DNA of 64,000 nucleotides from Paraspadella gotoi (lineage: Eukaryota > Chaetognatha), in contig CM119264.1 of the NCBI GenBank assembly GCA_051294375.1, positions 12,854,813 to 12,918,812 on the forward strand. The letters run 5' to 3'. Shown here piece after piece: positions 11,601 through 21,368 of this stretch. A program made the position numbers and the translations under genes. Below the pieces are notes generated by a model, which saw only the letters and a program-made list of their open reading frames with translations, was not told the DNA's origin and ran no database searches. The number at the start of each line of letters is the position of its first letter. The stretch's first letter is position 1.

Positions 11601-13215
11601 CATAGTATCTTTTCGAACCAAAATCCCTGACAGTCACCAGTAACCATTGACTACTCACCAACGTAACAGTCTTACCCTCCATAGTAACTCCGATGATCAC
11701 GGATTCACACGAAAGGCTGTCTTGGGCAAAGAGCTTCCTCACCACTCTCCGATTGAATTTCACTTACTTACTTTCTTTCATTGTCCTTGTCTTTATGTAA
11801 TGTTGCTTCGCTTATTTTTTAAATATTGCCCTTGTTTTGAGCATGCGTGGCCTTAAACCGTAAATTTTGTCAATTGCCAATTTTCGCTAGCCTCTTTTCT
11901 TCACTAGTGTAAAATCTCATTCCCGCACATAACTTTTTTCAAAAAAAGCTTCCCTGGTAACAAAAAGTTCCCATTTCCTCTCCCAAGCCACCTTCCTGGC
12001 TGCCCGCACTCGACTGGACGGCCGCTGTGGCCCGGGCTTTCAGGCCCCTGGCCTCCCGGGAGTGCCAGGCGCTTGTTCCGGTCGCTACGGCGCCTGTTGC
12101 TCCAACGAGGGCTGGTGTGGAAGCTCCAGCGCCCATTGCTCCTGTGTTGGATGCGTTGATTATCGGTAGAGTTTTTCTCTCTCTTTTTTATCTCTTTGTT
12201 AGACTCTAAGAGTTGCGGTATCTTGGTCGGTGGATAAAATTCCTATAAAAATTCTAATACTACAATTTCAAATGGTTTCAAACGGTTTTTATTGATTTAT
12301 TTGTTACAGCGTGCACGTAGGTGCCAACACCATCTACCCTGTTGTCGTGCCGCAACAGCAACCCGTGATCCACATGCAGCAACCGCAACAACCCAGAGTA
12401 ATCACAATTCAGCAGCAGCAGCAGCCATCCAGCGTCGGAGGGATCGCCGGTAGATTTATTTAATTATTTTTTTTTACGTATTATTTGTATTATTGAGATA
12501 TCTAATTGATTTATTTAATAATTATCGACGGGTTCTTCGATTATTCGAATTATTGATTGACTAATCGAGTACACACAGGCGCGGTTAAGACGATAACGAC
12601 AACGACCACTCAAGATCAGCCGCAAACTGTCGTTAATCAAGTTGTGGCCGACGCGAATTCCGATTCGCTCCAAGATCAGGTCGGGAAGTATGTCCCTTTT
12701 TGTCTTCCGCGATCTTTGCACGTAGCGCTTCGCAAATTCATCGGATCTCTTTCACCTTACTTTTTCACTCAGCTCAACATGCAAAGTTCGCTGACGGCGG
12801 GCGACCTTATCGCGTTGGGCGCCTTGAGCCAACTCAGCAAAGCCGAACAAGTGGAGAAGGCGAAGAATCAGGCCGCGATTCAAAATTTGCTCGTCAGAGC
12901 CTTGAATCAGCCTCAGACGAATGGAGTTCCTAGTGAGTCGGTGATGATGAAAAGGATGCGATTGTGATTGCTTGAGAAAAGGGTCTCTGAAGTTTTAAAG
13001 GCGTCAATCATTGGTGATTGTTAATTGGGTTATTTCCCTTAACAGTTCCCGGCCCTCCAGGCGGAATGGGGCCAATGGGACCGATGGGTGCAATGGGTGG
13101 ACCCATGGGTGGACCCATGGGAGGGCCTATGGGAGGGCCTATGGGAGGGCCGATGGGCGGCCCTATAGGCCCCATGGGCCCGATGGGATTCGGCCAAACC
13201 GAAAACGGAGATCAG
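8476..13215 (+). CDS. Secreted Gly/Met-rich chitin-binding extracellular matrix protein, multi-exon
   Basis: Exons chain with matching phases: one of three first exons (A 8476-8636, B 8849-9050, C 9267-9405), D 9863-9973, E 10266-10460, F 10521-10691, G 10775-10900, H 11229-11406 or J 11988-12165, K 12310-12449, L 12579-12679, M 12773-12932, N from 13046 to about 13215. Nearly all junctions are phase 1. The predicted product has a signal peptide, Gly/Met/Pro-rich runs (GGMPGMMGG), a GAGALGAGNFGAG repeat in E, a Thr/Val-rich segment in F-G, an eight-cysteine chitin-binding type 1 (hevein-like) domain ending CVDYR, a Gln-rich stretch in K (IQQQQQPSS), a helical segment in M (LIALGALSQLSKAEQVEKA) and MGGP repeats in N. 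I infer a cuticle or matrix protein that binds chitin. The exact named gene is not recognised. The C-terminus and stop are not resolved; a (CT)n tract follows exon N. Confidence 0.8.
8849..9050 (+). CDS. Alternative first coding exon B (signal peptide, Gly-rich)
   Basis: Begins MISILAKIFLLALC, with a hydrophobic core, then LTRSQFGG at the likely cleavage site, and continues GLGVPGLTGGMTPLG. It ends TTA G|GTGGTT, phase 1. The LTR..QFG stretch resembles exon A, so A and B look like paralogous exons. Both can splice in frame to exon D. Confidence 0.6.
9267..9405 (+). CDS. Alternative first coding exon C (signal peptide, Met/Gly repeats)
   Basis: Begins MKGIFFLVLCLLAVTGRA, a textbook signal peptide with likely cleavage before QMPMMGG. 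The mature start is repeats of GGMPG(I/M)MGG. The acceptor TTTTCAG lies at 9246-9252 and the donor is a perfect GGAG|GTAAGT, phase 1. This is the best supported of the three first exons. Confidence 0.75.
11229..11406 (+). CDS. Chitin-binding exon H (type 1, eight Cys)
   Basis: Enters in phase 1 after CCCCAAAG and leaves in phase 2 at CCG CA|GTGAGT. It encodes RRCGPKFPVNG, FPCCSQWGWCGDSEAHC and CPGCVDYR, with eight cysteines and the aromatic WGWCG core typical of hevein-like chitin-binding domains. Length is 178 nt, identical to exon J. Its exit phase fits exon K but not the best acceptor of J. Reading through the donor meets TGA at once, so it could also serve as a terminal exon. Confidence 0.8.
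11407..11478 (+). repeat. 22-bp tandem repeat carrying the exon H splice donor
   Basis: Units start at 11407, 11429, 11451 and 11473. Each begins GTGAGTAGGGGA or a close variant (the third has GCGAGT), and the period is 22 bp. The first unit is the donor of exon H; the others are intronic copies. Because 22 is not a multiple of three and a TGA follows donor one in frame, only the first donor keeps the frame open. Confidence 0.9.
11479..11987 (+). other. Intron between the two chitin-binding exons
   Basis: AT-rich spacer with no coding signal in either strand that I can support. It ends in a pyrimidine tract and CCCAAG acceptor for exon J. Confidence 0.5.
11988..12165 (+). CDS. Chitin-binding exon J (type 1, eight Cys)
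   Basis: Enters in phase 1 after TCTCCCAAG and leaves in phase 2 at GAT TAT CG|GTAGAG, giving CVDYR once joined to exon K. It encodes RLDGRCGPGFQAPG, ACCSNEGWCGSSSAHC and CVGCVDYR with eight cysteines. It is a diverged paralogue of exon H with a collagen-like insert (LPGVPG) between Cys1 and Cys2 where H has NGVAST. Confidence 0.8.
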
Positions 13216-13246
13216 TGGAGGGTGTTTCGAACCAATGATCATTGTG

Positions 13247-13311
<65 letters not shown>

Positions 13312-14310
13312 CTTCCCTCCCTCACAATATGCTCCACTGTATCACTGCTCACTTTATTTTACGATTCACTAAAACGGCTAATCCAGAAGATCAAAATTTT
13401 TGATCGCCCATTCACAGAATGTCCCAGTTCATTGTACGATGTTTTGTTTATTTTTATTGTTGTTCCTCGTCCACTGAGGATTATGTAGTTGGTCCTTATT
13501 CAAAGAAGATTCTCTTTCCTAGTTGCAATTACGTATAAATCCATATTTTTATAGCGTCGCGGGTTCTGTGTTCGCTATAATTACGGTAAATTGTTCTAAG
13601 AACGTCTTCTTAACCATATTGGCAATTACATTTTAGTGACATTTTTGTAGCTGTCATTATTGCGCTCAAAATAATTTGTCATAAACCATCATTTTCGTGT
13701 TTCATCGCAAATTTGAATCGAAATCCCGAACGATCTTGACCAAAAATTGAATATTTTATATTTTTTTTTATCTAGTCGGTCGTTGCTTTGTTTATTACTT
13801 ATTATTACTTAAAGACTCAGCTTTATTATTAATTTTTACGGCGAATTGTATTCATTATTTACTTAGTAATCATTTTTAATCGTTATTTAACTAATCTTTA
13901 TACTTCCTAATTATTTATAGTTACGTGAGTCACCGAGTTCAAGACGCGTCGATAATAATTCGGCGCATTAGATTTACGCATTTAGGCGCTCTAGAGGGGC
14001 GCATCTGCGCGTATTTTATGCGTACATCGTCTGTTTACTTTCGCAATTCTTGTGAATATAGAACGGTTGAGTCCAAGATTACCTCAAATGCCGTTTGGCA
14101 CTTTCATGACAAATCATTACTGACGTTTTGTTATCATAACATAAGCGACACTTTTTCTTGAAATTTTAGATGAATTCGAAAAAAAAAGAGTTTTATCGTA
14201 ATAAATAAACTATACTGTACCAAATATAAATGAAATGCAGCATTAAAATTTGATCTTTTTTTCTTTCACGGTAATCTGAAAGTGAAACTTTAAAGGGAAC
14301 TTTTTTAAAA
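13247..14310 (+). other. (CT)n tract and probable 3' region of the chitin-binding gene
   Basis: A (CT)n microsatellite at 13247-13320 follows exon N. Beyond it the DNA is AT-rich with no convincing exon. AATAAA occurs at 14200-14209 (taataaataaac) and could be the poly(A) signal of the chitin-binding gene, but I cannot place the final exon. Confidence 0.45.
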
Positions 14311-14311
14311 A
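14307..14311 (-). terminator. Pol III terminator of tRNA-Val
   Basis: Five T on the minus strand, four bases beyond the tRNA 3' end, which is the usual RNA polymerase III stop. Confidence 0.75.
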
Positions 14312-14315
14312 GATA

Positions 14316-14387
14316 GGTACTGCCCGGTTTCGAACCGGGGACCTTCTGCGTGTTAGGCAGATGTGATAACCACTACACCACAGCACC
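14316..14387 (-). tRNA. tRNA-Val-AAC: tRNA-Val (anticodon AAC)
   Basis: A 72-nt cloverleaf on the minus strand. The acceptor stem GGTGCTG pairs with CAGTACC (one G-U pair). The anticodon stem TCTGC/GCAGA closes the loop CTAACAC with anticodon AAC. The T arm is CCCCGGTTCGAAACCGGG. A box (GTGTAGTGG) and B box (GGTTCGAAACC) are present, no intron, and CCA is not encoded, as expected in eukaryotes. Confidence 0.96.
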
Positions 14388-14834
14388 ATCTTATTATAAG
14401 CGGTTGCCAAACAAATAAAAAAAGGATTTGGTCAATTTTTTCCGTTCTCCATCAGAGAGCGCGTTGCAGCACCTACTACCAGCAAATTGCTAAGGCGAAA
14501 AAAAGAACATCAGGACGAAGCACATAATCTTCAAATAATAAAATCATATATCAAAATTTGCTTTGTATAATACCACATTGAACGTAAATGCCAAAGTTCA
14601 ACAAATTTGGTCAAGTACTAGTTTTTGCAGAAACAATTCTCGAAAAAGGGGATATAATTTTATAATTTAAAGCCCTCAGACAAAGTAAGTAGGTAACATT
14701 TAAGAATGTTAACTGTTCACGGACAGGAAATGTGGAAAAAGTAGACTATTATTTTAGCATTTTTTCTTTGGGAAAGAAATTAGTCTTTACGATTTGAATC
14801 GGAGAAAGAGAAAGAACGAAAAAGACTGATGTGA
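14388..14834. other. Spacer without recognised features
   Basis: AT-rich DNA between tRNA-Val and the 3' end of the cyclotransferase gene. It presumably includes that gene's 3' untranslated region; I see no exon. Confidence 0.5.
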
Positions 14835-15803
14835 TCAGTCTTGTATCGGTAAAATGTCTTCCTTCCAAACGAGAAAGGAGTCGAAATCGTCGGAAATATT
14901 AATTGGGTCAACGCGACTGTCATAGACCGAAATGAAGGGAAGTTCTAGAAGTTGGGGTCGGAATTTGCCGAACGCGTACATCTCGACATCCCAAATCATT
15001 GTAGTCGATGTGGCATCCCTGGATATATAATTAAATAAAACTAGAAATTATTCAAAAAAGTAAAATTGATTTTGTTTTTCAACAAAACTATTTCATGTGA
15101 CATGCGTGTGACATACAAAATGATTTTTAGTTGAAAAAGAAAAAGAAACCAAGTTATGTATTCATTTAAAAAAATTAAGGCTTATAAAAAGTAGGTATAT
15201 AGTGGAAAATTGAACATAATCGCGATTAAAGTCGGACAACCTGGCGGACTCGTCGGTCTCACGACGGCGTCGTAGGTATGCCTCGACAACACTGTCGACG
15301 TCGGCAGGATCCGCGACGTCGAACGTAGGCAGCGCCATCGCCGGGATCGCCTTGATCGGCGTCCGGACGAAGAAATCCGGATGTCCTTCTATCTTATCGA
15401 GGATTGAGAGGGTCCCTAGATAAAATGAGAGGGTCCCTAGATAAAATTGATTGGATATACAAACGTTCACATATAATTTTTACAAATTTCTATCGATACT
15501 ATAAAGTTATTTTGTTTATCAGAGGCACTTACCATCATCTACTTCATAAATTTCTCCCACGATATGATGACCTATTCCTTCGGAGAGAAGAACGTAAGCA
15601 TTGTTGCCTCTGCTCGCGATAACCATGGGCCATCTAAAGAATTCATTGTCTCATACGTTAAAAATATTAAATTTTAGACGATTATAAACATACCTGGACT
15701 CAGTGACTGCGAGGCCTTTGAAAGAAGCTCCATGTTCGAGGTACTGACTGAATCTTTCTCCGCGTTTCAAAGTTCCATAAACGAAAATCGATGATTTTCC
15801 CAT
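14835..15803 (-). CDS. GGACT: Gamma-glutamylaminecyclotransferase-like (AIG2/GGACT family)
   Basis: Enzymes of this family release 5-oxoproline from gamma-glutamyl amines, for example from degraded cross-linked protein, in the cytosol. Four exons on the minus strand give 189 residues: 15694-15803, 15533-15633, 15241-15415 and 14835-15018, with phases 2, 1, 2 and good GT-AG sites. Family marks are FVYGTLKRGERFSQYL at the start (the substrate-binding YGTLK loop), RWPMVIASRG, GEIYEVDD, then KIEGHPDFFVR, which holds the expected catalytic Glu, and LPFISVYDS near the C-terminus. Length matches the family. The start codon is the first ATG before the YGTLK motif. An alternative upstream acceptor would add seven residues in exon 3. 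A gypsy fragment begins about 185 bp upstream of the start codon. Confidence 0.9.
15405..15446 (-). repeat. Tandem 21-bp duplication of the exon 3 acceptor
   Basis: Two perfect 21-bp units, 15405-15425 and 15426-15446, each contain the acceptor TCTAG|GGACCCTC on the minus strand. Choosing the upstream copy would add exactly seven codons in frame without a stop. Confidence 0.9.
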
Positions 15804-15978
15804 ATTTTTGTCTAAGACGAGTTGGAGAAAAATGTTCAACATATAAACATAAACTGCATCAATCAATTTAAAAATGGAGCTTTTTTTTATTCGTAAATTC
15901 GTCTCTAGAAGTCGAGATGGCCCGAGCTTTAGCTTTAGCCAAGCGACCAAGTCACACTTGTCTAGAGTTCCGATAACC

Positions 15979-15988
15979 NNNNNNNNNN
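15979..15988. other. Assembly gap (10 N)
   Basis: Run of 10 N exactly where the cyclotransferase upstream region meets gypsy copy 1, so the element boundary here is unknown. Confidence 1.
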
Positions 15989-18383
15989 CGGCGCACGAGG
16001 ACGAAAGGGCACGACTGGAGCTCGTCGGGGATGTTCACGCGCGGATGGGCGTGGCGCGTCCCGTCGACCGGGCGAAGAGCGCGGACCTCCCGGCGCAGCG
16101 TCTGAAGGAGGTCATGTGCAGGCGTTGGGGAACCGCAGTCCGGGACGAAGTCGGCAGGCATCGCCAGCTCCTCACCATAGACGAGTTCGGCCGAGGAGGC
16201 GTTGAGATCTTCCTTGATGGCGGTACGAAGTCCGAGCATCACCCATGGCAACTTGTCCACCCAATCGGGGCCTGCAAGCTTGGCGCGGAGCGATGCCTTG
16301 AGGTCGCGGTGGAAACGCTCCACCATCCCGTTCGCCTGAGGGTGATACGACGTGGTGTGGTGAAGGTTGGCGCCGAGAGACGCCGCTAGCTGGCGCCACA
16401 GTTCGGATATGAATTGTTTCCCGCGATCGGACGTGATGTGGAGCGGAGCGCCGAAACGGGCTACCCAACCGGAAGCGAAGGCGCGCGCTACCGTCGCTGC
16501 TTNNNNNNNNNNNNNNNNNATCCCAGTGACGCCGGAAGTGGGCCGACGAGGTCGATGTGAACGTGCTGAAAACGTTTTTCTGGCGGAACAAAATCTTCGA
16601 TGGGCGTGGCGGCGTGAGTTCGGACTTTCGCTCGCTGGCAGTGGACGCACGAACGCGCCCAGTTGGCGGCGTCCTTCGCCGCGCCCGGCCACACGAACTT
16701 TTTGGTTACGAGGGCTTTCGACGTCTTTATACCCGGGTGCGCCAAGGAGTGGAGTGCGTCGAAAACGATCCGGCGCCACTTCCGGGGGACGAGAGGACGC
16801 GCGACGCCCGTTGAGACGTCGCAGAGAAGAGAGACGCCGTCGAACGACGCCCGCTGGAGGCGAAGGGACGAAGCGGACGACTGGAGGCGCAGGACATCCT
16901 CGTCGTTGACTTGATCGGTCGCTATCGCCGCGAAGTCAACGCCGCCGGGTCCTGTGACGGCCATGACATCATCGGGTATGACGACGCGCGAGAGGGCATC
17001 GGCGACGATGTTCGCCTTTCCGGAGACGTGCCGGAAGTCCGTCGTAAATTCCGAGACGGCGGCCAACTGATTGGCCTGCCGCGCCGTTTTGGAGTCGGTC
17101 TTCTTGCTGATGGAGGGGACGAGGCTCACATGGTCCGTGAAGAGTGTGAAGGGGCGTCCCTCCAGAAAGTACCGAAAGTGTCGCACCGCCAAGTGGGCTG
17201 CCAGGAGTTCCCGGTCGTAAGGTGAATACTTTTTCTGGTTCTCCATGAGCGGCTTGGAGAAAAACGCTAACGGGCGCCAATGGCCGCCGACGAGTTGCTC
17301 GAGGACGCCGCCGATCGCGAAGTCGGAGGCATCGACCGTGAGCGCAGTGGGCGCGCCTGTGACGGGATGGACGAGCATCGTGGCATTGGCGAGGGCCGCT
17401 TTGGTTGTCCGAACGCCTCCTCCCGGTCTTCGTTCCACTCGACGACCTTGGCTGCGGACGACCTTTGAGTGCCGCGTAGAGAGGCGCCATCGTCGCCGCC
17501 GCGTGGGGGACAAGCGGTGAAAAAATTCACCATCCCGAGGAAACGTTGGAGTTCCTTGACGGGTCGATGGGGCGGGGAAGTTGGCGATCGCCGCCACCTT
17601 TGAAGGAAGAGGACGCACGCCTTCGGCGTCGATGTGATGGCCGAGAAAATCAAGGGAGTCTACGCCGAACAAAACACTTTTCGCGTTTGACTACGAAACC
17701 GTGCTCTTCGAGACGGTCGAAGAGGCGTCGAGGTCGTCGAGATGTTGTTTCCTGTCTCTGGAAGCGACGAGGATGTCGTCTAGATAGACAAAAACTCGAG
17801 GGAGACCCCTGCAAACGGCGTCCATGAGACGTTGGAACGCCTGCGCGGCGTTTTTGAGGACCGAAAGGCATCCGAGATATTCGTATGACCCGAACGGCGT
17901 GATGATCGCCGTTTTCGGGACGTCCTCCTCGGCGACAGGCACCTGATGGTAGCCTTTCAGCAGGTCGACCTTGGAAAAAACCGTCATCCCGCGAGGTCCG
18001 CGGAGAAATCGTGGAGATGTTTGACGGGGTAGCGTCGTCCTTGGTGGCTGCGTTGAGGCGCCTGTAGTCACCGCAGGCGCGGAAACCTCCGTCAGGTTTG
18101 GCGACGACGTGGAGAGGCGACGCCCACGGGGACGAAGACGGTCGGACGATGCCTAGGCGCTGGAGTTCGTCGAACTCTTTTTTGACGGCCGAGAGACGTT
18201 CGGGTGAAAGACGACGAGCTCTTGCGAAAACTGGGTGTCCTTCGGTGGGGATGCGATGATAGACGCCGTGACGAGGCGTTTGCGCTTCGAACTTCGGCGT
18301 CGTCAGCTCGGGGCGCCCGCGGAGAAGTTCGTCGAAAACGTTGGAGACTTCCGGTGGTGCGACGCGGTCGTAGGCGAAAAGAG
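15989..18383 (-). mobile_element. Ty3/gypsy retrotransposon copy 1, partial pol (RT, RNase H, integrase)
   Basis: GC-rich minus-strand pol fragment in AT-rich host DNA. In coding order it holds RT (DLLKGYHQVPV, FVYLDDILVASRD near 17780), a connection segment (FLGHHIDAEG), RNase H (LTVDASDFAIGG near 17340, PYDRELLAAH), the integrase HHCC zinc finger (HSLAHPG and CVHCQRAK, near 16740-16640), and core motifs HVHIDLVGPLP and FGAPLHITSDRG. It starts and stops abruptly: similarity to copies 2 and 3 ends at about 18383, and there is no gag, protease or LTR. It has a frameshift near 17450-17560 and a 17-N gap at 16503-16519. It is the least error-laden copy. No envelope gene is seen. Confidence 0.92.
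16503..16519. other. Assembly gap (17 N)
   Basis: Run of N inside the integrase region of gypsy copy 1. Confidence 1.
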
Positions 18384-18762
18384 GAGATGATTAGCAAAAG
18401 TTTATCAGTCAAATAGCAACGAAATAATAGTGCAAAATGAATCGGCTATTGAAAAAAAAAAATCACGTTTAAAAATTTAATGGAAAAGTTAATGCAATCG
18501 GTGTCGAGAGCACGTGAGCTTTCTCTCTTTTCCCCTTAAAATTCGGAACGATGTTCCTGGCGATGCGGCTTATTGTCTACGGAATTGGTGATCCATTCAC
18601 AGGTGAAGGGCTGGCATTTCTAATTCGTATAAAAGGCCTTCACACTGAAATCACCGGCCACCGGCATCGGTTGTGAAAGGAGGGAACCGGGTGAGGGAGA
18701 GGGGTGGACCATCGAGAGCGAAGACGAAAATGGGAGGAATCGGACAGTAAAGAGGGGGGGAG

Positions 18763-18802
<40 letters not shown>

Positions 18803-18860
18803 AGAGAGAGAGAAGAGAGAGAAGAGGAGAGAGACGAGACGAGAAACGAGAGAGAGAGAG

Positions 18861-18907
<47 letters not shown>

Positions 18908-21108
18908 TTTGGAATGTCGCCAGATGCCACGAGGAAATCAAGGGAAACGAAACAGTTTTTGTTGGGATAAGACGGATTCGAGAGAAAATACGCAGGCGAC
19001 GGCTTGCGGCCAGTGGGGCAGTCGGGGGGGGGGGGGCAGGGGGTAAGGAGTATAAATTGGAGCTATTCTGTGATGTCACTGAAAAATTGGAACGTCAGGT
19101 CTATTGTAACGACTCTAAAATTCAGCTAAAAGCTGAAGATTCCTCTCAAACTGAACTCGATTTTTTTTTTTTCGACGAATTCGGTTTCAATTTTAAAAAT
19201 TCTGTCACACTGTTTGCTCAGCTCTCAGTGGAACCCCCCACCGCGAAACCAATTAGCGCTTCGGAAAAATGGGGCCAGACGGGAACCGGGGATGTTCCGT
19301 TTATCTCTTTTCATTTCATTTTTGAACCCATTTTACGATTGTTTATCGGCGGGTCGAGGAAAATCCACTGAATCCCATTGGGTTCTTCACCGGGCGCGGC
19401 GTCTTCACTCCCTCCCACCCACGCGTTCCGCATAAACGAACGAAGTAACGACTCTTCCAATTTGGCTCCCGGGCACCGAAAAAAATTTTCACCCGGCTAA
19501 AAAATCTCTCATTTACGCTCAGATGGAAACATAGAAAAGGCGATATCCACGTGGATGGTTTTTTTATCTTTTTTTAGAATTTCGCAAACATGAGAAATTT
19601 AGTTCGTTTGAAAAATTACGAAGGCGTTGCGTTAGGGTTTAATATCGTCACTCCACCTGCTGACTCATTTCACCAGACGCCCGCAGGCCCACAAGTTTAC
19701 ATCCTCCGCAGCGGGGTGAGTCCTCGGCCAAATACCAACCTCGAAGCCTAACCCTCTCTTGGGGGCCAAACGCAAACCTCGAAATGCCTCCGCTGGGGAG
19801 TCGAGGGGCGAAAGGAAGATGAGCTCGAAATTGGAAGTTTTACCCCACTGACGACGACGACGAAGACGAAAAAACCGACGACGCTGGGGACAATACGCAC
19901 GACTACGGGTGCGGCGGCGGCAGCGGACTAAGCGGCGCGGGGCGAGCAGCGGCGGAGACGGCTGGCTTAGACAAACAGTGAGTGAGTTTGAATGATGGAT
20001 ATATGAAAAGATATGGGGAGAGATTACGAGCTTCTGAAAAGCCGGCGGAGGTTGAGTAGGAGAGACGAGACGATTCCATGGGGCGTTATTTTTATTTTCG
20101 CTTCTCAACTACCCATCTTTCTTTATGCTTTTTTTCGCGTTTACCCCCCAGATCAGGCTCTCCTTACTCTATTTTCATTTTTCGTATCCCCTTTCTCTTG
20201 ACTCTCCTCTCTCTCTCTCTCTCCTCTCTCTCCTTCTCCTCTCTCTCATCTTCTCTCTCCATCTATCTCTCTCAACTCCTCTCCTCTCTCTTCTCAGTCC
20301 TCTCGTCTCTCTTCATCTACATGCTCGCGGTCGAGATATCGGCCAATTTAAAAATTGTAACAAAAATTCCATAGGAGGCCGTTTCTCAAGATAGGTTCCT
20401 TGTAATTTTAAAGAAATAAACTTGAGGGAAATGGGGAATGTAAGTGTGCACTTTGGCCACTGGGGTGCCACAGTGCAGAGGGCGAGGTGGTTAAATCTTA
20501 AAGCCGAAAGAATGGCGTTCGTTGGCGAAGAGGGGGGGCGGGGGCGCGATCCGGATGCCTACTGGTTCCATGGAAAATGTCGGCAAACGAGATTAAATCC
20601 ACCTCGATAAAACGAAATCAGAATTTATAAAAAAAAAATTAAAAATTCGACTTTCATCTTAGTTTACTTTTTTTTTTAATCTTTTGAAAAAGAAATCCCT
20701 TTTTGAAAATCCATACCCCATGAACTCTTTCCAAATTCCAAATACCGGAGAGATTGTGATAATCAGGAAGGCTGCCGTTTGTGAATGTAAGTCCTGCATT
20801 AAAGTTCAACTTTGCGACTTTTTAGCAGTTTTCAATTTTAAAAACAGGTTGTGAATTATTTGAAATTTGATTTAAATAATATAAACAAAATGGAAATCGG
20901 AAAGACCTGACCTTGAGAGCGCACAGACCCACATGCACCTGACTCTTGCCCCTGAAACCAATTTTTTATGACTTGAAGAAAGAAGAGAAAAATGAAAAGA
21001 TGAGTTTACGAAGGAACATCGAAAGATACGCTATTGTAACGATCTGGGGAAACATGAGTAGGAGGAAAATTGTGAGGGAATTTCTAGAGAGAGAGGAGAG
21101 AGGAGAGA

Positions 21109-21153
<45 letters not shown>

Positions 21154-21169
21154 AGAGAGAGATGAGAAT

Positions 21170-21214
<45 letters not shown>

Positions 21215-21368
21215 GATAAAGAAAGACCCTCGAAGATGTTACCCCTGAAAAAGCATTATTTTTTTTTTTTTTTTTTCTGAAATAAAAGAGACAATTTGAC
21301 AATTAAGACAATAAGAAGATTAAAACGTTTGAAACAATATGACATTTAAAACAATAAAAATGAGTATA
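18384..21368. other. Intergenic DNA with (GA)n and (CT)n tracts
   Basis: Holds (GA)n at 18768-18903 and 21090-21215 and CT-rich DNA at 20200-20320. I found no exon with both splice signals and a recognisable protein. Frames over the repeats give only Ser/Leu or Arg/Glu runs. Confidence 0.55.

Noticed and set aside
13925-14161. 78-codon plus-strand frame as last exon of the chitin-binding gene
   Set aside because: No recognisable continuation of the protein and no clear phase-matched acceptor; left unassigned.
15874-17520. Plus-strand frames of up to 180 codons opposite gypsy copy 1
   Set aside because: Antisense shadows of GC-rich pol; the minus strand carries all recognisable motifs. The same applies to copies 2 and 3.
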